From NCBI GenBank assembly GCA_016929655.1, contig JAFGIJ010000030.1:1-50003 (forward strand): 50,003 nt of DNA. Direction: 5' to 3'. Positions 8,982-17,736 of the stretch are shown here, piece after piece. Under the pieces are notes generated by a model. That model ran no database searches. It was not told where the DNA came from and was given only the letters and a program-made list of their open reading frames with translations. The first letter of the stretch is position 1; each line of letters begins with the position of its first letter. Made by a program: the position numbers and the translations under genes. This DNA is from Clostridia bacterium (GTDB lineage: Bacteria > Bacillota > Clostridia > DUPQ01).

Positions 8982-10010
8982 CTACTTCTTCTTTGAAAAT
9001 AGAAGACCTGCAATACCTGCTGCTCCAATAAGTGCAAATGGAAGGATTCCGGCTACACCAGTCTTTGGAATTTCAGTGTCATGTTCTACTTCCTGAAGAG
9101 TAAATCCTTCGGGAACAAGAACGGTATCAATTACGTGTATAACACCATTTGAGGCTTCTACATCAGTTCCGATTACAGTGCTCATATTTACTTTTACACC
9201 ATCATCCAGGTCAAATGTAACTGATTCACCATTGAGTGTTTCGGCTGTAAGACCATCTGTAAGATCGGTGCTCATTACCTTGCCCCCAACTACATGGTAC
9301 AGAAGTACTTCTGCGAGATCCGGTTGAAGCAAAAGCTGTTCTGCTGAAATATCAAGTGCTTCCAGGAGAGCTGCAAATGCATCATTTGTCGGTGCAAATA
9401 CTGTGAATGGTCCTTCGCCCTGAAGAGCTGAAACCAAGTCTGCCTGCTGGAGTGCAGCAACAAGTGTGCTGAAATTCTCATCTGCAAGAGCTATATCAAC
9501 TATGCTCATTTCTTCTTCCATATCAAGAGTGAATCCTTCAGGAATAAGAACGGTATCAATTACATGAATTACTCCATTGGTTGCTTCAATATCAGCTGTG
9601 GTTACTGTTGATTCATTGATCTTGACTCCATCGCTTAAATCAACTTTTATTGACTCTCCGTTGAGCGTTTCTGCCATCATTTCATCAGTTAGATCAGTGC
9701 TCATTACTTTACCCTGTACTACATGATACAGAAGAACATCAGCAAGACCTGACTGTGAAAGAAGCTCTTCAGCGGTTATATCCAATGCTTCCAACAGAGA
9801 TGCAAATGCTTCGTCTGTAGGTGCAAATACTGTGAAGGGTCCTTCACCCTGAAGTGCTTCTACTAATTCAGCTGTCTGAAGAGCTGTAACCAGGATTGAA
9901 AAACTTGAATCATTCGATGCTATATCTACTATATCGCCTTCTGCTGCACTTGTGGGTATCGCTACCATCAACAGCATGACTGCCATTATTAAACTTACTA
10001 CCTTTTTCAT
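8982..10010 (-). CDS. secreted protein with two fasciclin (FAS1) domains and C-terminal IPKTG cell-wall sorting signal
   Basis: Signal peptide, two GEGPFTVFAPT...LLYHVV...NGVIHVIDTVL repeats, C-terminal IPKTG-hydrophobic-KKK. Confidence 0.9.
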   Translation of the reverse strand: MKKVVSLIMAVMLLMVAIPTSAAEGDIVDIASNDSSFSILVTALQTAELVEALQGEGPFTVFAPTDEAFASLLEALDITAEELLSQSGLADVLLYHVVQGKVMSTDLTDEMMAETLNGESIKVDLSDGVKINESTVTTADIEATNGVIHVIDTVLIPEGFTLDMEEEMSIVDIALADENFSTLVAALQQADLVSALQGEGPFTVFAPTNDAFAALLEALDISAEQLLLQPDLAEVLLYHVVGGKVMSTDLTDGLTAETLNGESVTFDLDDGVKVNMSTVIGTDVEASNGVIHVIDTVLVPEGFTLQEVEHDTEIPKTGVAGILPFALIGAAGIAGLLFSKKK

Positions 10011-10101
10011 TTTTTTAACTCCTATTTTAAATTAAAAATTCAATTTTATGAAACATGATTACCCGGAAGCTTTTTTAATAAACATTTTGCAACTTAATTT
10101 G

Positions 10102-10116
10102 TGTGACATTGTCACA
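10102..10116. promoter_or_regulatory. Inverted repeat TGTGAC-ATT-GTCACA in a divergent intergenic region (candidate operator)
   Basis: Perfect 6-bp arms, 3-bp spacer, between divergent FAS1 and sortase genes. Confidence 0.4.
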
Positions 10117-10154
10117 TACGATGTTTTCCACATGAATAGGGTATATAGGAAAAT

Positions 10155-10988
10155 ATGAGATATATGAAAAAAACAATAAGAATAATATTAATATTAGCAG
10201 TTGCAGTCAGCTTTGTAATAATAAGTATATATATATACAACTTGCTACAAAACAAGAGAACAACGGATGAGATACAGGCGATATATGACAATATGCAACA
10301 AAGTAGCATAAATGCGGAACCAAAGCCCTCAGAAACACCTGATGCAAAACCAGAAGTTGAAATTTCTGAGACTCCTTCAAAAGAGGAAGTGGAAACAATT
10401 CCGGATAATATAACCGGTTATGTCATTGATTTAAGAAAAAACCCTAACAGTGAACTTCTTGCAATAAACAGTGATTTTGTAGGATGGGTCAAGGTTGAGG
10501 GAACAAATGTAGATTATCCTGTTGTAAAACACAGTGACAATGATTTCTATCTTAATCGGGATTTTTACAAGGAAGATAATATTGCCGGAAGTATTTATAT
10601 GGATTACAGGAACTTTGGTAATAAACTCGACGGCAATATAGTTATTTACGGACATAATATGAAAAACGGTACGATGTTCAACAGTCTGAACAATTACAAG
10701 GATGAAGGGTTTTTCAATGACAATATGATAATAACTTTCAGTAATTTATATGAAACATTTGAATATGAAATATTTTCTGTGTACTGGGTAAGTGCAGATG
10801 ATTATAAACTGGAGTTTGATTTTAAAAGTAATGATATAAATGAATATTACAATTTTTTGAAAAGTGAGTCGATTTTCCAAAGGGAATCAGTGATAACTGA
10901 TGTCAATCAAATCATAACCCTGGCTACCTGTTCGTATGAGGTAGATAACGGTAGACTGATGGTTCATGGCGTTTTAATTAATAATTAA
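10155..10988 (+). CDS. srtB: class B sortase
   Basis: GWVKVEGTNVDYPVV, IYGHNMKNGTMF, TLATCSYE...GRLMVHGVL (catalytic His, Cys, Arg). Confidence 0.92.
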   Translation: MRYMKKTIRIILILAVAVSFVIISIYIYNLLQNKRTTDEIQAIYDNMQQSSINAEPKPSETPDAKPEVEISETPSKEEVETIPDNITGYVIDLRKNPNSELLAINSDFVGWVKVEGTNVDYPVVKHSDNDFYLNRDFYKEDNIAGSIYMDYRNFGNKLDGNIVIYGHNMKNGTMFNSLNNYKDEGFFNDNMIITFSNLYETFEYEIFSVYWVSADDYKLEFDFKSNDINEYYNFLKSESIFQRESVITDVNQIITLATCSYEVDNGRLMVHGVLINN

Positions 10989-11066
10989 CAAAAAATGTAA
11001 AAACATCTTGTCAAATAAGGTAAATTATGTTATTTTATAAATGACAATAAATACCAGTGAGGCAAG

Positions 11067-12500
11067 ATTATCAAAAAGCTAAATGAAAGATATCGAATAA
11101 TAAAGGAGATTTCCAGCCATAAAAACCGGGTTGTTTATCTAGCCTATGACGAAATAACAGGTGCAGAAAGAATAATCAAGGAAATAAAGGAAAACGGCAG
11201 AAGCAATGCCAATGATTATACAGCACTAAGGAAACTCCATCACCCGGGTATTCCGGAAATCTATGATGCATTTGAAACAGGATCTTCTCTTTTCATAGTC
11301 ATGGAATTCATTGAAGGAAAAAGCCTGCCGGAGATTTTGCAATCAGAAAGTCATGAAGAGTTCAGGATAGCAGGTTATATACTGGACATTTTGGATGTAC
11401 TGGTATCAATGCACTCACTTAAACCGCATCCTGTAATCCACGGTGATATCAAGCCTGAAAATATACTGATTTGTGATAACAGGGCAATCCTGATTGATTT
11501 TGGTTCAATTTCAGGAACAAGTGGGTCTTCGGGTTTTTGTGCACCTGAAAAACTTGCAGGCTTTGATTCAACAATACAATCAGACATTTATTCAATTGGT
11601 CAGGTTATGCATTACTGTCTCACCGGCAGAACAAGAAAGCTTTTTGACAGCAACAAAAGAGAAATAAAAAAGGGATTTAATTCAATAATTGAAAGGGCAG
11701 TCAGGAAGCTTCCATCAGACAGATATGTTTCAGCCATGGAAATGGCCAATGACCTGAAACGATGGACCAAAGGTGTTGGTTCTGATAGCCAAAAGGAAAA
11801 CAGCACAACCCTTTTGTGTATACCCGGTAATCCCCACCTGTGCTGTGAAATGGCTTATGTAACCTCATGTTATGCAAATACCCTTCTTGCTGACCTTGAT
11901 TTGCTTTCTCCGGGAATTGATATGCTGATGGGTCTTCGAAAATTAAATGGTTCATCCCATGAATATGGATTTTCAGGAGATATTGAAGCAGGTTATGGTA
12001 TCATCCCGGGAAAGAAGTCAGGAAGACCTGACATTTTGCCATGCTTTTCAAGCTATGATGCCTATGAGGAAACACAGAATGGAATTATAAAAAGAATAGC
12101 AAAAATCTATAGTGATATTTATGATGTGATTATTATTTGCTGCAGTGCTTTTCCATATGACAGCACTTTGGTTGAAGCTCTTTTTACATGTGACCATATT
12201 TTATTCTCAGTCGAGAAAGGACCTTTGGACATCAGAAAGCTGAATTCCATGGCACTGCACTTTTCCAGAAGACAGGGTGTTAACATCAAACGTTTAAACC
12301 TGATAGGGTATGGATTTTCTGAAAAAAGCATTGATCCTGCTATTGCCGGAATATCAGCGGAAGTCAGGTGGCTGGGTCAGTTGCCGCATATAAGCCAAAG
12401 GGTAACTCAGTCTATGAACGGAATGGCGTATCTTCCAGAGAAAAAAAGCAGAGGCTTCAAAGCAATTACAAGAATCCTGAAGAAACTGGAGGTGATCTGA
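11067..12500 (+). CDS. Ser/Thr protein kinase fused to a degenerate MinD/TadZ (CpaE)-like domain; start codon uncertain (candidate ATT 11067)
   Basis: Frame open from the stop at 11058-11060; KLNERYRIIKEISSHKNRVVYLAYD...IIKEIK, HGDIKPENIL, IDFGS kinase motifs; then LLADLDLLSPGIDMLMGL...DVIIICCSAFP MinD-like. The ORF track begins only at ATG 11301, which would delete much of the kinase N-lobe. Confidence 0.75.
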   Translation: MIKKLNERYRIIKEISSHKNRVVYLAYDEITGAERIIKEIKENGRSNANDYTALRKLHHPGIPEIYDAFETGSSLFIVMEFIEGKSLPEILQSESHEEFRIAGYILDILDVLVSMHSLKPHPVIHGDIKPENILICDNRAILIDFGSISGTSGSSGFCAPEKLAGFDSTIQSDIYSIGQVMHYCLTGRTRKLFDSNKREIKKGFNSIIERAVRKLPSDRYVSAMEMANDLKRWTKGVGSDSQKENSTTLLCIPGNPHLCCEMAYVTSCYANTLLADLDLLSPGIDMLMGLRKLNGSSHEYGFSGDIEAGYGIIPGKKSGRPDILPCFSSYDAYEETQNGIIKRIAKIYSDIYDVIIICCSAFPYDSTLVEALFTCDHILFSVEKGPLDIRKLNSMALHFSRRQGVNIKRLNLIGYGFSEKSIDPAIAGISAEVRWLGQLPHISQRVTQSMNGMAYLPEKKSRGFKAITRILKKLEVI

Positions 12501-13684
12501 TGCCTTTGGTTAAAACACTGTTTGAACCCATTGGAAAGACAGCTGAAAAAGACAGAAAAAACGGAATATCAGTGGAAAGTCTGGCAATGAAGATAACCGG
12601 TGAGATTATTGAAGATAAACCGTATTTTGTCATGGACTCCTTTAGGGAAAAAGACGACAGGGATGGGCTTCGAAGGGAAGTCATAAGAATCCTTGACAGG
12701 GATAATCTGTATTTTTCTGTCAACAGAGATGAACTTATCAGGGGCATATTTGATTTTATGTTCGGGTATGGAGCATTGCAGAAGTATATTGATGATGAAG
12801 ATATAAGTGACATTGATGGAACCAGATACAATGAATTTACAATCAAGAAACTGGGGGAAAGATACAGAATAGATGTTGATTTCGGTGACGAAAGGGCATT
12901 TGAAACATACTGCCGGCTGATAGCTGTAAGAAGCGGTGGCTTTTTGAATGAGGATGATACCCATTGCAGGACTGCAGATATTAAAAGCAAGCTTAGGATA
13001 AATGTTTCAATTCCGCCTCGAAATGTATCAGGACCTGCTATCAGTATAAGAAAACACAGACAAAATGCCTATACCCTTGAAAACCTGAAAGAGCTTTGCA
13101 TGCTGGATGATGAAGCTTTCAGGATTATACAAAAAATGACTCACAGTAACTCGAGTATCCTTTTCTGTGGGAAGGGAGCTGCCGGAAAAACGACACTTCT
13201 AAGGGCTTTCCTTAATTCACTTCCGGAACTCGAAAGGGTTCTGGTCGTTGAATCCGATGCTGAAATCTATCCAAAGAAAGCATTTTGTATAGAACAAAGA
13301 ACCAAGAGACCTGAAGAAGGAGGCAGACCTGTTTCACTAGAAGGACTGGTCAGAGACGGGCTTACAATGTCCCTGGATACCTACTGTGTCGGAGAGTTGG
13401 TAGGAGAAGAGGCATACTCATTCATCAAGGCATCATGCACAGGTCACAGGATGCTTGGAACAATCCACTCAAAAAATGCCTTCGAAGCCATTGGAAGGAT
13501 TGTTTCCCTTGCCGCCGGTGCCGGTTCAAATGACTCAGTTGAAAGGCTGATGGATTCTGCGGCTTCCGGAATAGACTGCGTCATCTATCTAAAGGAATTC
13601 AAAGTCATTGAAATCATATTGGTTAAAGGCATGGAAAATGGTGAACCCGGTTATGAAAGTATTTATAGAAAGGATACAGAATGA
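12500..13684 (+). CDS. tadA: Tad/CpaF-type secretion ATPase
   Basis: CGKGAAGKTTLLRAF Walker A, GHRMLGTIHSKNA; GGAGGTG RBS, ATG at 12500 overlaps previous TGA. Confidence 0.88.
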   Translation: MPLVKTLFEPIGKTAEKDRKNGISVESLAMKITGEIIEDKPYFVMDSFREKDDRDGLRREVIRILDRDNLYFSVNRDELIRGIFDFMFGYGALQKYIDDEDISDIDGTRYNEFTIKKLGERYRIDVDFGDERAFETYCRLIAVRSGGFLNEDDTHCRTADIKSKLRINVSIPPRNVSGPAISIRKHRQNAYTLENLKELCMLDDEAFRIIQKMTHSNSSILFCGKGAAGKTTLLRAFLNSLPELERVLVVESDAEIYPKKAFCIEQRTKRPEEGGRPVSLEGLVRDGLTMSLDTYCVGELVGEEAYSFIKASCTGHRMLGTIHSKNAFEAIGRIVSLAAGAGSNDSVERLMDSAASGIDCVIYLKEFKVIEIILVKGMENGEPGYESIYRKDTE

Positions 13685-14478
13685 TTTATTTTACTGCAAA
13701 TCTGCTGATTATATCTATCTTGTACATATTGATGACTAACACTGATATTTTGCATAAGATAACTGGCTATAAAAGGAGTCTCAGGGTAGCTTTTGATAAA
13801 AGAATGGTTCTTTCTACCAGTGCCGTTTCGTTCGTATTATCTTTCATCATATTCAGTATAATTCTTGGTAGTACCGCTGCTGCGCTTTCCATTTCAATAA
13901 TACCTGCCTTTTGTGTATATGGTGCATTTGACATGATTTCAAGGGCAAGGCAAAGCCGGGAAGCAGGTCAGATCACATATTTTCTTATGACCATGTCCAA
14001 ATGGAGTGCTGTAAGGAATGACATGGTTTTCTGTCTGAAAAAAACAACAGAGGCCGGAATTGAAAAGCCTGTTGGGGTTCTGCTTGAAAGGACACTTGGA
14101 AGAATAAACGGAGGAATGGATATAATCAGGGCATTTTCTCTGCTTGAAGAAGAAAGCAGCAGTGAAGACCTCAGGTATCTTAGCAGGAGTATAAGATTTG
14201 CGGCAGAAAAAGGTGGAAATCTGCAAAAACTGTTCACCGGAATGGAACAGCAGTATTTCAGAATCGATGAAGAAACATTCAAAAGAAAGATTTCAACAGT
14301 CAGGGACAGAGGAGCAGTTTACCTGACCGTAATAATAGTTATTGCAACAGCATTTTGGTTTTTGCTCAGCAATCCTACTGCAGGAGAATTCTATCTCTAT
14401 ACATCATTCGGGAACTATCTGCTGATGGCATTTTCAGCAGTATTTGCAACGGCACTGATATTTATGACGGGTAGGTGA
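13681..14478 (+). CDS. tadB: Tad pilus inner-membrane platform protein, TadB-like
   Basis: T2SSF-like architecture; ATGA overlap with tadA. Confidence 0.75.
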   Translation: MIYFTANLLIISILYILMTNTDILHKITGYKRSLRVAFDKRMVLSTSAVSFVLSFIIFSIILGSTAAALSISIIPAFCVYGAFDMISRARQSREAGQITYFLMTMSKWSAVRNDMVFCLKKTTEAGIEKPVGVLLERTLGRINGGMDIIRAFSLLEEESSSEDLRYLSRSIRFAAEKGGNLQKLFTGMEQQYFRIDEETFKRKISTVRDRGAVYLTVIIVIATAFWFLLSNPTAGEFYLYTSFGNYLLMAFSAVFATALIFMTGR

Positions 14479-14481
14479 TTT

Positions 14482-15258
14482 ATGATTTTAGCCATTTTTC
14501 TTCTAAATGTATCGGCAGCCTTGATATTTTTGAACCATATAAATGCTGCAAAATTGAAGGGAGTCAATCCCTCAAAGGTGAAAAAGGGTAAACTACTGTT
14601 TCCAGGTCTTTCTGACAGACTGAAAAAGGCCGGCATTCATTCGAAGGCTGACACAACCTTCTATATTCTTTTACCTGCAATTATGATTCCGCTTGGGTTG
14701 TTAACTGCAATACTGGTTGATGCTGCCGGTGGTTTTTTGCTGATGGCTGCCCCTGCATTTTTATCCGGCATGTTTTTAAAGATAAGAAAAAGAAGGCACG
14801 ATTCTGCATTTCAAAAAAATGCCTACAGAATTTACAAATACATTTTAAATCAAATAGCTGCGGGAGTAAGAACAGTTGATGCTCTTAGGAACATGCATGA
14901 AGTAATTGAGGACAGGGAGTTGTCTGCAATTTTTACGGAAGCTTGTGCTGCATATTCTGTTTCATACGATGGTGTGAAACTTGCAGATGACATATCCCAG
15001 AGAATAGACACACCTGAATCAAGGAGTTTCACGATGTCTATAAGAGATGGTCTGTTTGAAAGCCGTGATGAACAGCTATTGGACAGGCTTGAACAGATGA
15101 TGTTCAACAGATATTTTGCATATGTGCAGAGGATGACGGATTCATTGAAGACCAGGTGTCTGATAACTGTAATACTTCTTTGTTCCATTATTGTATGCAT
15201 GATCCTGATACCTACAATCATGGATGTGCAAAGTGCACTGGACAGTATATTTACATAA
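14482..15258 (+). CDS. tadC: Tad pilus inner-membrane platform protein, TadC-like
   Basis: T2SSF-like TM/cytoplasmic pattern, operon position. Confidence 0.72.
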   Translation: MILAIFLLNVSAALIFLNHINAAKLKGVNPSKVKKGKLLFPGLSDRLKKAGIHSKADTTFYILLPAIMIPLGLLTAILVDAAGGFLLMAAPAFLSGMFLKIRKRRHDSAFQKNAYRIYKYILNQIAAGVRTVDALRNMHEVIEDRELSAIFTEACAAYSVSYDGVKLADDISQRIDTPESRSFTMSIRDGLFESRDEQLLDRLEQMMFNRYFAYVQRMTDSLKTRCLITVILLCSIIVCMILIPTIMDVQSALDSIFT

Positions 15259-15268
15259 GGAGATCAGT

Positions 15269-15487
15269 ATGAAAAAGAAAATCAAAGGATGGTTATTGGC
15301 AAACCTCAATTATTTGAGGAACACAAATGGCTTCGGTTTATATGAAGTCATAGGAATTGCGGCAGTATTGATTGTTGCAGCATTTGTAGTTATACCGGGT
15401 TTTCGTAATTTTGCCCAGGGAATAATGGGCCAGATGGACAGCTGGGTTAATGACAGCATCATCGGAAAGATATTCCCGGCAAGCTGA
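15269..15487 (+). CDS. Flp-like small pilin
   Basis: 72-87 aa, NTNG|FGLYEVIGIAAVLIVAAFVVIPGF prepilin-like site with Glu at +5; RBS AAGGAGA. Confidence 0.7.
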   Translation: MKKKIKGWLLANLNYLRNTNGFGLYEVIGIAAVLIVAAFVVIPGFRNFAQGIMGQMDSWVNDSIIGKIFPAS

Positions 15488-15867
15488 TGGCGGAGAGAGC
15501 ATTGGTATCAGCAGTATTGCTGGTCATTGTGATGAGTATTTGCCTGTATATGACGGAGTGCTTTGTGCCTATTGGAAGGAACATGGATTTTCGTGATACA
15601 TGCAGGGATTATCTGATGAGGATGGAGTACAACTCAGGACTTGGTTCGTCAGACTGCAATGAACTCGAGGATGAACTCGAAGCAATGGGATTCGATGACA
15701 TCAGAATTACTGCTCCTGCTTCCGCAAAGGCGGGTACTGTGATGACTCTTTCCGTAAGCGTTATTTACAATCAGTCAGGGCTGTTCGGTATTTTGGAAAG
15801 AACAAGCCGCAACTATGTCATGAACTATGAAAGGCAGGCAGTGGCACGAAAGGTGGTTAACAGATGA
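15487..15867 (+). CDS. TadE-like pseudopilin / pilus assembly protein
   Basis: Single N-terminal TM, operon position, TGATG overlap. Confidence 0.55.
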   Translation: MAERALVSAVLLVIVMSICLYMTECFVPIGRNMDFRDTCRDYLMRMEYNSGLGSSDCNELEDELEAMGFDDIRITAPASAKAGTVMTLSVSVIYNQSGLFGILERTSRNYVMNYERQAVARKVVNR

Positions 15868-16325
15868 TCCGGTGGAACAAGGGTTTTGGTGTAGGGCAGA
15901 GCATTGTTTTACTGGGTTTTCTGGTATTCCTGCTTATTCCTCTGTTTACATTCATGACAGAAAAAATCTATATCAAGTATGTTGTACATATAATGAATGA
16001 AGCGGCTGATTTGGCAGCAATGACAGCTTACCAGGAAATAAACGCAGAAATCCTTGCCTCTGGCAACATAGGATTTTCCTCAGCTGATTGTATTGAAGAC
16101 AGGATTATTCATTCATTGGAAGAAAACAAAATAGAGGGAATCAAAATAAACAAGTGCGATGTAGCCATACATGCAGCAGGAGAATGCTGCAGGCTTGGGA
16201 ATACATCACAGTATGACTTCATACATCTGCTTCTAAAAGTTACGGTAAAACGTATACACGACAGCAGCAGAGTGCAGTTCTATATACACAGGGATGTGGA
16301 GATACCCTGTATAAGGATGGAATGA
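15864..16325 (+). CDS. TadE/TadG-like membrane protein
   Basis: N-terminal TM with following amphipathic segment, ATGA overlap, operon position. Confidence 0.5.
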   Translation: MIRWNKGFGVGQSIVLLGFLVFLLIPLFTFMTEKIYIKYVVHIMNEAADLAAMTAYQEINAEILASGNIGFSSADCIEDRIIHSLEENKIEGIKINKCDVAIHAAGECCRLGNTSQYDFIHLLLKVTVKRIHDSSRVQFYIHRDVEIPCIRME

Positions 16326-16966
16326 TGAGAAAGACAATTTATATAGTGCTTGCAGTTCTTTTAGCTGCAGGACTGACAGTTATTCAGGCAGTTATTGCAA
16401 AGTCTGCTTCGAGAAGCAACGAAACAATAGTATATGTTGCAGCGGATGATTATAAAAAAGGGACAGTCCTTGAAGACTCACACTTGAACGAACTTGTGAT
16501 TTATACGAAAAATGCAGATATTCATACATCGGTTGAAAGCAAGCAGGACCTTATTGGTATGACACTTTCGGGAGATATTGTCAAAGATGAGATAATTACA
16601 TCGGCGATAATATATGACAGTAAATTGCAGGCGGAGGATGAAAGGTATGTTGCCCTCAAGGTGGATGGAAGCAATTTCAATGCCGGCTTTCTGACAGCTG
16701 GTGATATTGTTGATATTTTCTTTCTTCCGGATTTTGAAAAACTGGAAAATTATCAGATTGTGTGGTTGAATGAAAATCTTGTGGGTTATTCTCGATTTAT
16801 AAAAGGTAAAACACCGGGGATACTTATAAATGATCTGCGCATAAACCATATTAGTAAAACAGCTGGAGACCAGGCTGAATATGTAAGCGTATGTGTCCCG
16901 GGAGAGGTTGATGAAGTGATAGCTTTTCTTGAACAAATCAGTGAATATGAGTTCATCGGGCATTGA
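16322..16966 (+). CDS. cpaB: CpaB/RcpC-like SAF-domain pilus assembly protein
   Basis: VYVAADDYKKGTVLEDSHL SAF-like, GFLTAGDIVDIFF; ATGATG overlap. Confidence 0.72.
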   Translation: MMRKTIYIVLAVLLAAGLTVIQAVIAKSASRSNETIVYVAADDYKKGTVLEDSHLNELVIYTKNADIHTSVESKQDLIGMTLSGDIVKDEIITSAIIYDSKLQAEDERYVALKVDGSNFNAGFLTAGDIVDIFFLPDFEKLENYQIVWLNENLVGYSRFIKGKTPGILINDLRINHISKTAGDQAEYVSVCVPGEVDEVIAFLEQISEYEFIGH

Positions 16967-16994
16967 AGTGATATAATCATAACCGGGTGGATAT

Positions 16995-17735
16995 ATGTTG
17001 AAGGAAAATGAACAGCTCGATGACCTCCAGATAAAGGGGCTTCGTATAATACAGGACAGCACAAGGTTCAAATTCGGTACCGATGCTGTATTACTCTCAA
17101 ATTACGCAAAATTAAAGCCCGGTGGAAGATGCATCGACCTTGGAACCGGAACCGGAATAATTCCATTACTGTTGAATGCCAAGAACAATGTTTCTGAAAT
17201 AATCGGACTTGAAATTCAGGAAGAACTGTGTGAAATGGCAGCCAGAAGCATTGAACTGAACGAAGGACTGGCAGAAGGCATTAAGATAGTACATGGTGAT
17301 ATAAGGCAGGTGGACAGACTTTTTACAGCATGTTCATTCAGTAATGTTGTATCAAATCCTCCTTACATGAAAGATGGCTCGGGATTCCAAAGTGAAGATC
17401 AGTCAATCGCCATGTCCCGCCATGAAATCAAATGTACCATAGATGATATTGCAAAGGCTGCAAGTTATCTTTTGAATGACAAGGGGGTCTTTACACTGGT
17501 TCACAGACCCAACAGGCTTGTTGATGTCCTTTCAGCGCTTAGAGCAAATTCCCTTGAACCAAAAACAATAAGATTTGTTCACCCATATGCAGGAAAGGCA
17601 CCAAATCTTTTTCTAGTCAATTCAGTGAAAAATTCCAAGCCGTTTTTAAAGGTGGAGGAACCACTGATAATACGCAAGAGTGATGGAAGTTATACCGATG
17701 AAATATTTAAAATCTATGGAATAGACAGGGAGTAA
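16995..17735 (+). CDS. tRNA1(Val) adenine-N6-methyltransferase family
   Basis: DLGTGTGIIPLLL SAM motif, VVSNPPYM N6-MTase motif. Confidence 0.85.
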   Translation: MLKENEQLDDLQIKGLRIIQDSTRFKFGTDAVLLSNYAKLKPGGRCIDLGTGTGIIPLLLNAKNNVSEIIGLEIQEELCEMAARSIELNEGLAEGIKIVHGDIRQVDRLFTACSFSNVVSNPPYMKDGSGFQSEDQSIAMSRHEIKCTIDDIAKAASYLLNDKGVFTLVHRPNRLVDVLSALRANSLEPKTIRFVHPYAGKAPNLFLVNSVKNSKPFLKVEEPLIIRKSDGSYTDEIFKIYGIDRE

Positions 17736-17736
17736 T

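Noticed and set aside
8982-10010. DNA-level mobile repeat within the FAS1 gene
   Set aside because: The repetition is a protein domain duplication (two FAS1 domains), which explains the similarity.
11041-11085. Programmed -1 frameshift from a short upstream ORF into the kinase
   Set aside because: The A run is only five bases, there is no canonical XXXYYYZ heptamer in frame and no SD before ATG 11041; non-AUG initiation is simpler, though not proven.
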